A stretch of 40,198 nt of DNA. It comes from Planctomycetota bacterium (GTDB lineage Bacteria; Planctomycetota; PUPC01; JACPCR01). Under the pieces are notes generated by a model. That model saw only the letters and a program-made list of their open reading frames with translations. It ran no database searches and was not told the DNA's origin. The position numbers and the translations under genes were made by a program. The stretch covers positions 1 to 40,198 of the forward strand of contig JAQBXN010000076.1 in the NCBI GenBank assembly GCA_027625095.1, read 5' to 3'. Of the stretch, positions 33,699-40,198 are shown piece by piece; within the stretch, counting starts at the first letter, position 1, and the number at the start of each line of letters is the position of its first letter.

Positions 33699-34739
33699 TC
33701 AAAGATCCAAATCAAGCGGCAGCGGTATGGCACGGTTCTTTGCCATGCTGCGAGTGACCGCCTCAACGAACTCCATGTACTTCACGCCATCGTCGAACGC
33801 CGTATGCGTAATCACTTCCTCGCCGCGAATGGCGTTAATGAACTCCTCCTCGACTCGCCAGCCTCCCATTTCGTTCTCAGGGATCTTGATCTCCTGCAGC
33901 TCCCCGCTGCCCTTCTTTCCACCATAGAGTTTTCCACCGAAAAATCTCAGCGTCCCTTCGCTGCCGAACAGGTAAACACCGCCGCCCTGCATCAGACCAT
34001 TTACAGTCGATTGCTGCAGGTGCAGTTGCGCACCACAGGCCATGTCGGCAATGACATCCAGATGCTGGGGTATTCGAACCGGCCGCATCAGCCCATTTTC
34101 ATCCTTTCGCATCTTCACGTAAGTCTTACCCATCGCCATTACGCTGGTGGCTTCACCAACCCAGCGGAGGACGGCTTCGTAGTAAATCCCGAGTGCCTGG
34201 ATGTTGTACCCGCTGTAATCGAAATTCATCCGCCAGTGCAGACCTTCTTTCTCGTCGAGAAATCCGCCCGCGTGATGGATATCCAGAGCGAGGACTTCAC
34301 CTAAATATCCCTCTGCGATAAGGCGTTTGATGGTGTTGTCCACTTTCAGTGTCATTGGTGACGGCACAATCTGCGCCACGACATCCGGGTTGGCCTGTGA
34401 CGCATCGAGCATCATGTGGGCCTCCAGTGCCGTCCGCGCCATACGCGCTTCGGTCATTACATGCTTGCCTACCTCGATAGCGGCTATACTGCACCGGCTG
34501 TGCATATAAGGCCAGGTGCCGATGACGATGGCATTGGTGTCTTCGTCGTCCAGCACATCCACCCAGTTGTCATAAATTCTTGGAATGCCGAACTGGTCGG
34601 CCACACGTTGTGCTGATTCATAACTTCGATTACAGACACCGACAATCTCTACGCCAGGAATAGCCTGCAGTCCGGGAATATGCCTTGAGGTCGTATTCGT
34701 GCCTGCTCCGATAATGCCAACTTTAATTGTCTCACTCAT
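33699..34739 (-). CDS. Gfo/Idh/MocA family protein with degenerate active site
   Basis: The protein has 346 residues from the ATG at 34739, with AAAGGAG at good spacing. The N-terminal Rossmann fold is clear (KVGIIGAGTNTTSRH, VEIVGVCNRS) and the C-terminal alpha/beta domain follows. The family's EKP motif, whose lysine is catalytic, reads E97-A98-R99 (VMTEARMA). The later D-x-x-x-H pair, expected in the GGxLLDxGxH region, is replaced in SGYNIQALGIYYEAVLRW. The cofactor-binding Rossmann site remains, so the protein may bind NAD(P) yet lack the normal sugar dehydrogenase chemistry. PVC genomes contain many such variants of unknown function. It is divergent from the GH95-like gene. Confidence 0.9.
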   Translation of the reverse strand: MSETIKVGIIGAGTNTTSRHIPGLQAIPGVEIVGVCNRSYESAQRVADQFGIPRIYDNWVDVLDDEDTNAIVIGTWPYMHSRCSIAAIEVGKHVMTEARMARTALEAHMMLDASQANPDVVAQIVPSPMTLKVDNTIKRLIAEGYLGEVLALDIHHAGGFLDEKEGLHWRMNFDYSGYNIQALGIYYEAVLRWVGEATSVMAMGKTYVKMRKDENGLMRPVRIPQHLDVIADMACGAQLHLQQSTVNGLMQGGGVYLFGSEGTLRFFGGKLYGGKKGSGELQEIKIPENEMGGWRVEEEFINAIRGEEVITHTAFDDGVKYMEFVEAVTRSMAKNRAIPLPLDLDL

Positions 34740-34893
34740 GGGTTCGCTCCTTTAAGGTGTCGCGGCGGTCTTCGTGTCGCGTTGTTAATATGAATGCTGC
34801 AATCTGCACAGCTAAAGTGTTGGTGACAAGAGCGAGGAATATAAGTTTTCTAGCAGGCGATTGACAATCTCCTTTGTTTTTTTGAGACACCTT

Positions 34894-34899
34894 TATAAT
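34894..34899 (+). promoter_or_regulatory. Possible -10 box of the GH95-like gene
   Basis: TATAAT stands 33 bases before the ATG at 34933. The -35 position at 17-bp spacing is poor; a TTGACA exists at 34861 but at 27-bp spacing. This is consistent with a promoter here and argues against starts further upstream. Confidence 0.3.
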
Positions 34900-34932
34900 C
34901 TATTCCTCCATCCCAGTGAGCCCCGCTTCTCC

Positions 34933-37368
34933 ATGAAAGAGTCTCTTCGCAATCACTTCAGACGCCAGGCTCTGGTTAACGAAAGACCCCCTCCGAAATG
35001 GATGCAGGGCATTCCTCTCGGTAACGGCGATATCGGCGCCATGCAGTGGGGCGGCCCCAATCAGATTCATTACACCCTGGCAAAAGGTGATTTCTGGGAC
35101 TTACGCCTGGATAAGATTGAGGATGAAAGATTCACCTGGGCATTCCTCAAGCAATGCATCGAGGGTCAGGATTGGGAAACCTTTGAAGAAGTCTGGTCGA
35201 ACCTCCGAGGCGTTGAAGGAATCACACCAACATATCTGCCGGTCGGCAGGCTGACGCTGGATTTTGATCTTCGTGGACTCGAAAGTTCTTTCAGCGAACG
35301 GCTGGACCTCTACCGCGCTCACGCAGAAAGGAAGCTGCGCTACCACCAGCGGCACATGGAGATTCGAGCGTTTATATCACTCGAGCCTAATGTCCTTTGC
35401 ATCCGCATTCAGAATCAGAATCTCGGACGCGCCCTGAAAATCGGCTTTGAAAGAAAACTGCTGAGCGGAGAAAACGACCTCGCCGAAGCCCTTGGCTACC
35501 CACCCCTGGCGAAAGTCACCCAGGATGGATGCGTGGGATACGTTCAAAAGATTCCGGATTCGATGGCAAGCGCTGTTCTCATCGCTGGTTATCGAGGAGA
35601 TCGCAAAGTGGAGCTTGAAGAAGCGGAGGAAGGCCTGACGAATGTTTCGATCCTGTCCAGCGCGCCGCTATGGCTTTACGTAGTGATCGGCAGCGGCAAA
35701 TCCAGGGCAGAAGCCCTTGAAGATGCGAGTTCAAGGATGCAGATCGCCGAGAACACCACCTCTCGTGAAATCTGGAATTCGCACCTGCATCGCTGGGAGG
35801 AATTTTGGAACAAGTCCTTTCTCTCAATGAGCAACAGAAAGCTCGAAAACTTATGGCACATGGAGCTCTACAAACTCGGTTCCGCTTCGCAGCGAGGATT
35901 CCTGCCCTGCAATCTCCAGGGGCTCTGGCCGCCTGACAGCAAATTGCCGCCGTGGCAGGGGAATTACCATTTCAACATTAAGACCCAACAGACTTACTGG
36001 CCCATCTATACCAGCAATCATCTGGAGCTCGGCGAACCTCTATACGATTGGATTCTGGATATCCTGCCTCAATTGAGACGTGAGACCAAAGACATGTTCG
36101 GCCTGGAAGGAGCCTGCCTTCCGACGGGCACTGATCCATTGGGCAGACGCATTGGCGGCTGGTCGACAGTCCAACTCTGGACCATGGCCGGGGCGTGGGT
36201 GGCCCAGCATTTCTGGCTGCATTATCTGCACACCCTTGACCGGAATTTCCTCAGAGACAGGGCCTATCCGTTCATCAAGGAATGCCTCAGATTCTGCGAA
36301 CAGATTTGGGAACTCAAAGAAGGGAAACACACCCTCTCCCCTTCCCACAGTCCGGAACTTTACAGCGAATTGCCACAAGCCTGGTGTGCGGATTCTGCGC
36401 TCGATATCTGCCTCATGAAATATCTTTTGAGGATATCTCTCGAGGCAAGCGATCTGCTCCAGGCAGATTTGGAATGCACCGACCAATGGAAAGCCATGTT
36501 GGGCAAATTACCAGACTACCCCGCTTCTACCGGCTTTCTGACCGAGTGGTCCGGTGTGAATACACAAGATTCGCATCGCAACCTCTCTCACATGGCGCCC
36601 ATTTTCCCTATCGGAGACGTGAATCTCGAAGGAACAGAAGCCGAGGCAAACCTGGCGAAACAGTCCTTGGCAAATCTCATCCAGCGCGGCCACGGAATGT
36701 GGATGTCATGGTCATTTCCCTGGGCATCGTGCATCGCTTCACGTCTTGGCCAGAGCCGCAAGGCAGAACGAATGCTCGGCCTTTACCTTGAAGGATTCGT
36801 CGAATCGAACTCCTTCTCGACAAGCGGCGACTACGAACACAAAGGGATCAGCGCTCTGGAGTTCTGCTCACCGACACTCGAAGCTGGATTCGGTGCGATG
36901 GCGGCCATCAATGAAATGCTGCTCCAGAGCTGGGGCGGCAAGATCCGCCTGTTCCCGGGACTTTCCTCCGAAATCGATGCAAGTTTCCATCATTTCCGGG
37001 CTGAATCCGCATTTCTGGTCAGTGCGCATCGGGTGAATGGAAACCCAAGCCCGGTGGTCATCCAATCTCTTGGCGGCGCTGGATGTGTTCTGGTCTCACC
37101 ATTCAAGTCCCGGGAGATCCTCGTTCACTGTTCTGAAGAGTCCATTCCCTTTGAGTGGAAAGGGAACGAAATCCACTTCACGACGGTCGCACATCAGACT
37201 TACATTATCCAGGAAGAAGGCCCTTCGAGCAGCCCCGAATTCCAACCCGTAGGCTCCTCAACCGAAGCGAAAGGAAATACCTTTGGTCTCAAGTCCGGCA
37301 AAGCCGGCTGGTGGAAGGCAGCCACAGAGACGCTGCGGGAGAAGGTTGCAGTAATAAGCAGTGAGTAA
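34933..37368 (+). CDS. GH95-like glycoside hydrolase with altered catalytic residues
   Basis: The protein has 811 residues from the ATG at 34933; in-frame starts further upstream overlap the likely promoter. It has the GH95 order of parts: an N-terminal beta domain opening with KWMQGIPLGNGDIGAMQWGG, then an alpha/alpha barrel with GFLPCNLQGLWPPD and PPWQGNYHFNIKTQQTYWP, PSHSPE and HRNLSHM, and a C-terminal beta domain. By comparison with the GH95 fucosidase AfcA, the general acid is kept (E475 in PSHSPE), the first Asn is kept (N348), the base Asn is Lys (K350), and the Asp of FQIDGNFG is Glu (E650 in PTLEAGFG). GH95 members release alpha-L-fucose or L-galactose with inversion. No signal peptide is seen. 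The specificity may be new or the enzyme inactive. It is divergent from the Gfo/Idh gene. Confidence 0.85.
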   Translation: MKESLRNHFRRQALVNERPPPKWMQGIPLGNGDIGAMQWGGPNQIHYTLAKGDFWDLRLDKIEDERFTWAFLKQCIEGQDWETFEEVWSNLRGVEGITPTYLPVGRLTLDFDLRGLESSFSERLDLYRAHAERKLRYHQRHMEIRAFISLEPNVLCIRIQNQNLGRALKIGFERKLLSGENDLAEALGYPPLAKVTQDGCVGYVQKIPDSMASAVLIAGYRGDRKVELEEAEEGLTNVSILSSAPLWLYVVIGSGKSRAEALEDASSRMQIAENTTSREIWNSHLHRWEEFWNKSFLSMSNRKLENLWHMELYKLGSASQRGFLPCNLQGLWPPDSKLPPWQGNYHFNIKTQQTYWPIYTSNHLELGEPLYDWILDILPQLRRETKDMFGLEGACLPTGTDPLGRRIGGWSTVQLWTMAGAWVAQHFWLHYLHTLDRNFLRDRAYPFIKECLRFCEQIWELKEGKHTLSPSHSPELYSELPQAWCADSALDICLMKYLLRISLEASDLLQADLECTDQWKAMLGKLPDYPASTGFLTEWSGVNTQDSHRNLSHMAPIFPIGDVNLEGTEAEANLAKQSLANLIQRGHGMWMSWSFPWASCIASRLGQSRKAERMLGLYLEGFVESNSFSTSGDYEHKGISALEFCSPTLEAGFGAMAAINEMLLQSWGGKIRLFPGLSSEIDASFHHFRAESAFLVSAHRVNGNPSPVVIQSLGGAGCVLVSPFKSREILVHCSEESIPFEWKGNEIHFTTVAHQTYIIQEEGPSSSPEFQPVGSSTEAKGNTFGLKSGKAGWWKAATETLREKVAVISSE

Positions 37369-37552
37369 TTTGGAAAGGTGGCGGACAATTCTGGAGTTGG
37401 CGCGGCCGATACTGAACATTCGAACCTGGATTCTCGATAGTGGAGGCTGGATACGATGCTAACCTTCCACCGCTTCCGACGAAGTGCCACACTTATCACA
37501 TCGGACGTTTCGCTCTGACTCGAAACAACTTACTCATTCCCTATTACGCCCC

Positions 37553-39853
37553 ATGCCATCGTTTACTGCTGACGACATTCTGAAAACGGTTAAGAGCCGT
37601 AGATACGTACCGGAGAAGGCCGACGCCCTTGCGAAAAGGCTGGGCGTAGAGAAAGGCGACCTCGACTCTTTCCACGAAGCCCTCGATGAACTCCTTTTCG
37701 AAGGGCTGCTCGTTGAGGAAAAGAAACGGAAGTTGTGCCTTCCTGAGGACACCGACCTGATCGTTGGAACCCTCGATGTAACTCGACGTGACATCGGGTT
37801 CGTGATTCCTAAAGGGACGGGGGACCTCCAGGATCTGTTTGTGCCGCCCGAAGACCGCGGCACAGCCATGCATCGTGACACGGTAGTGGTTCAGGTCTTG
37901 AAACAGAATCGGGGTGGCGACAATCGAGGCCCGCGAGGCAAGGTTATCCGTGTTATCCGGAGGGCCAACCAGATTCTGGTGGGAACCTTCTGCCGGGATA
38001 AACACCGCTGCTGGATCGAAGTGGATAATCCGAGAATCAGTGAGCCGATATATATCGACTCCGAAGACACCTTTGAGGCTGAAGCTGGAAAGAGAGTCGT
38101 CGTTAAAGTGGACGCCTGGACGAACGGCGCCATCGTGAAGACCGGACAAGTGGTGGAGATCCTCGGCGATCCGAACGACCCCGCTACTGATGCGCTCGCC
38201 GTCATTCGGCAATACAGCCTGCCCGATAAATTCGACAAAAAAACAAAGGCTGAAGCAAAGGCTTTTGGAGAAGCCGTGACGCTGGAGGCAATCGAAAATC
38301 GGACCGACCTGCGTAACCAGATCATCGTAACGATTGACCCGAAGGAAGCGCACGATTTCGACGACGCCATTTCTCTGGATTACGAAAACGGCACCTGGCG
38401 GCTTGGTGTGCATATCGCTGACGTTTCTCATTATGTGAAGCCCGGTACCGCACTGGATAGAGACGCCATTTCCCGCAGCACAAGCGTCTATCTTCCGGGA
38501 CACGTGTTGCCAATGCTGCCGCCCGAACTTTCCAGCCACCTCTGCAGCCTGCGCGAAGGAGAGGATCGACTGACAAAATCAGTCTTCATGACCTTCGACG
38601 ATGAAGGCGCTTTGCAGGACTACCGAATCGCGCACACCGTTATCCGTTCAACAAAGAGGCTGACCTACCAGCAGGTCACACGAATACTGAACGGAAAAGA
38701 TCAGGAATCCGAAGCAGTAACAAACCTGCTGCACAAGATGGACTCGCTGGCAAAACTGCTCCTGAGACAGCGAATAGATCGAGGCGCCCTGGACATGGAC
38801 ATGCCGGAGATAGATGTGGAGGTTCGCAAAGACGGCACAACAAAAGAAGTGCGGAAGCGAGTTCGCGAGTTCTCGCATCGGATTATTGAAGAGTTCATGC
38901 TGTCTGCGAACACCGCAGTGGCCGAAATCTGTCGCCGCCACAATCTGCCATGCATGTTCCGGGTCCACGACAAGCCAAGCGAGGTGAAGCTCGATGAGTT
39001 CCGGCAGTTCCTGCTGGCCTGGGGCTACACCATCCCTCTCGAGCCAGATCGGCACGATCTGCAACGCTTCCTGGACACTCTCGGAGATAAAACCGAAGCG
39101 TACCCCATTCAGATCGCTCTGCTGCGTTCGCTGAAACGGGCGGAATACACGCCAGAAAATGTCGGCCACTACGCGCTCGCCATAGAACGATACTGCCACT
39201 TTACCTCGCCAATCCGGCGATATCCCGATCTCCTGGTCCATCGCATTCTGGATGAATTTCTCGACGGTAAGCTGCGCACCAAAGATGCGCGGTCATCCTG
39301 GCTGCAGCACCTGGAACGGCTGGCAAAACACTGCTCTCTCGCCGAGCGCAAAGCCGATGAAGCCGAACGTGAACTCCGTCTCATCAAACTCCTCCGTTTT
39401 CTCAAAGACCACCGATCCGAGCCCATGTCAGGCATCATCGTGAACATGCGCCACAATGCTCTCTTCGTGGAACTGGAAGACACGCTGGTGCAGGGCCTTC
39501 TTCCCATCCAAGCCTTTCAAGATGATTACTACGAATTCAATCCACGCGGCCAGGTTTTCCACGGCCGCTCAACGGGCAAAACCCTGCGGCTGGGCCAAAG
39601 AATTCAGGTGATGATCGATGACGTGGATATACCCTCACGGCAGGTTTCCTTCAGGCCGGATGGCGTGGAATCCAGCGGGAAAAACAGGAAGGAAAAACAG
39701 GAAGCGAAGGGTGAACCCGTCTGGCTGAAGCACAAAGAGCGGAGCAAGCAGAATGGAAAGAAAAAGGGCCAGAGGGGGGCGGCACCAGGCAGCGCCGGGA
39801 AAGGAAAACACGGTAAGCGGAAAGACAAGGGCAAACCAAAATACAGGCGATAA
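37553..39853 (+). CDS. rnr: Ribonuclease R
   Basis: The protein has 766 residues from the ATG at 37553. An upstream in-frame ATG at 37484 adds residues without family character and is rejected. Parts in order: N-terminal winged-helix region (about 1-60), cold-shock-like OB folds (about 65-220), the RNB catalytic domain from about 240 with IDPKEAHDFDDAIS, where D262, D268, D270 and D271 match the metal-binding aspartates of E. coli RNase R, a C-terminal S1 domain (about 624-705) and a basic Lys-rich tail ending KGKPKYRR. RNase R degrades structured RNA 3' to 5' and takes part in tmRNA quality control and rRNA maturation. The lysine-rich tail fits the known helper region for double-stranded substrates. 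No frameshift or odd residue was seen. Confidence 0.96.
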   Translation: MPSFTADDILKTVKSRRYVPEKADALAKRLGVEKGDLDSFHEALDELLFEGLLVEEKKRKLCLPEDTDLIVGTLDVTRRDIGFVIPKGTGDLQDLFVPPEDRGTAMHRDTVVVQVLKQNRGGDNRGPRGKVIRVIRRANQILVGTFCRDKHRCWIEVDNPRISEPIYIDSEDTFEAEAGKRVVVKVDAWTNGAIVKTGQVVEILGDPNDPATDALAVIRQYSLPDKFDKKTKAEAKAFGEAVTLEAIENRTDLRNQIIVTIDPKEAHDFDDAISLDYENGTWRLGVHIADVSHYVKPGTALDRDAISRSTSVYLPGHVLPMLPPELSSHLCSLREGEDRLTKSVFMTFDDEGALQDYRIAHTVIRSTKRLTYQQVTRILNGKDQESEAVTNLLHKMDSLAKLLLRQRIDRGALDMDMPEIDVEVRKDGTTKEVRKRVREFSHRIIEEFMLSANTAVAEICRRHNLPCMFRVHDKPSEVKLDEFRQFLLAWGYTIPLEPDRHDLQRFLDTLGDKTEAYPIQIALLRSLKRAEYTPENVGHYALAIERYCHFTSPIRRYPDLLVHRILDEFLDGKLRTKDARSSWLQHLERLAKHCSLAERKADEAERELRLIKLLRFLKDHRSEPMSGIIVNMRHNALFVELEDTLVQGLLPIQAFQDDYYEFNPRGQVFHGRSTGKTLRLGQRIQVMIDDVDIPSRQVSFRPDGVESSGKNRKEKQEAKGEPVWLKHKERSKQNGKKKGQRGAAPGSAGKGKHGKRKDKGKPKYRR

Positions 39854-40198
39854 ACGCAAACTTTGCCTCCCCCTGTGTTTCGCAGCATGTGCTACTGGCA
39901 AGCCGGTGGCTATGAGGAAATGGCATGTCCCGGAATTCTAGTGGAATCGTAACTGGTCAGAGGGCAAGGCTCTTACTGTTAAACTTCTCTTTCTTCGGCA
40001 TTCTCATCCGTTCCGGGCCATTCTGTGCGGGAATCTCCATCCCACACCGCTGCCTTCTTATGCCACAATAAAGAGCTGAAAGCGGAGATTAACTTAACAA
40101 TGTTATCTCTCTTTACCTCGAAGAGGTTTGATTCCAGAGCCCAGGGTCAGTGCCGCGCCGAAGGTGCAAGCGCCACCCTGGGATAGCCGTGAACCCGT
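39854..40198. other. Terminal gap holding the start of a palindromic element
   Basis: No gene is recognised after RNase R. At the right end (40115-40182) is a palindrome: CCTC/GAGG (40116-40126), then CCCAGGGT (40140-40147) with ACCCTGGG (40175-40182) enclosing GCGCC-GAA-GGTGC (40155-40167). The same general plan recurs at other intergenic gaps. The window ends shortly after, so its right boundary is unknown. Confidence 0.55.

Noticed and set aside
34861..34932. Upstream start of the GH95-like gene and a TTGACA/TATAAT promoter
   Set aside because: The added residues lack family character. The two boxes are 27 bp apart, too far for one standard promoter, so only the TATAAT is kept as a weak candidate.
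7451..40198. GTGAACCCGT shared by the arm of the 7446 element and the last bases of the window
   Set aside because: Only ten bases agree and the flanks differ; chance in 40 kb cannot be excluded, and the window ends there.
1..40198. tRNA genes, rRNA genes and CRISPR arrays
   Set aside because: A search by eye for TPsiC-like GTTCRANNC motifs with matching stems, and for regularly spaced direct repeats, gave nothing convincing.

Overview
The window looks like bacterial chromosome from a heterotroph rich in polysaccharide-active enzymes. The gene mix is typical of the PVC superphylum (Verrucomicrobia, Lentisphaerae, Planctomycetes, Kiritimatiellae) or neighbouring candidate phyla such as Hydrogenedentota or Sumerlaeota. 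It includes a PcRGLX-type lyase, GH95-like, GH30 and GH5-like hydrolases, a heparinase II/III-like lyase, a ceramidase-like protein, a degenerate Gfo/Idh/MocA protein, a CBM9-like domain and an SLC12-type transporter. The taxonomic call is inference, as no rRNA or tRNA was found. The standard genetic code fits all genes, and GTG and TTG starts are used.

Left part (1-7.4 kb): the last codons of an MBOAT O-acyltransferase lead directly into an AlgX/AlgJ-like SGNH protein, a usual polysaccharide O-acetylation pair. Then come carB, with a terminator-like hairpin in its leader; a low-complexity protein of unknown function on the minus strand; a stretch of almost 800 bases with no convincing gene; and an acetyl-esterase-like alpha/beta hydrolase.

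Middle (7.4-25.1 kb): an SLC12/APC transporter, a secreted protein combining a glutamine-amidotransferase-like domain with helical repeats, a ceramidase-like protein, a DegT aminotransferase, a secreted GH5-like enzyme with a PA14 domain inserted in its barrel, a 1305-residue PcRGLX-type protein with a C-terminal LamG domain, a frameshifted relic of a glycosyltransferase, and a GH30 enzyme.

Right part (25.1-40.2 kb): a heparinase II/III-like lyase behind an orphan beta-class DNA methyltransferase, a PhyH dioxygenase, a 1119-residue coiled-coil/CBM9-like membrane protein, a fatty-acid desaturase ending in a clear intrinsic terminator, a Gfo/Idh protein with a broken EKP motif, a GH95-like enzyme with altered catalytic residues, and RNase R.

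The enzymes are not arranged as a SusC/SusD-type locus. They are single genes on alternating strands, many convergent or divergent. What recurs between them is a set of intergenic palindromic elements with a common plan, an outer inverted repeat enclosing one to several hairpins. They lie at about 7.45-7.60, 10.1-10.27, 15.76-16.06, 33.61-33.66 and 40.12-40.18 kb and are the least explained feature of the window. Most genes can be assigned to a family; their actual substrates cannot be read from sequence alone.
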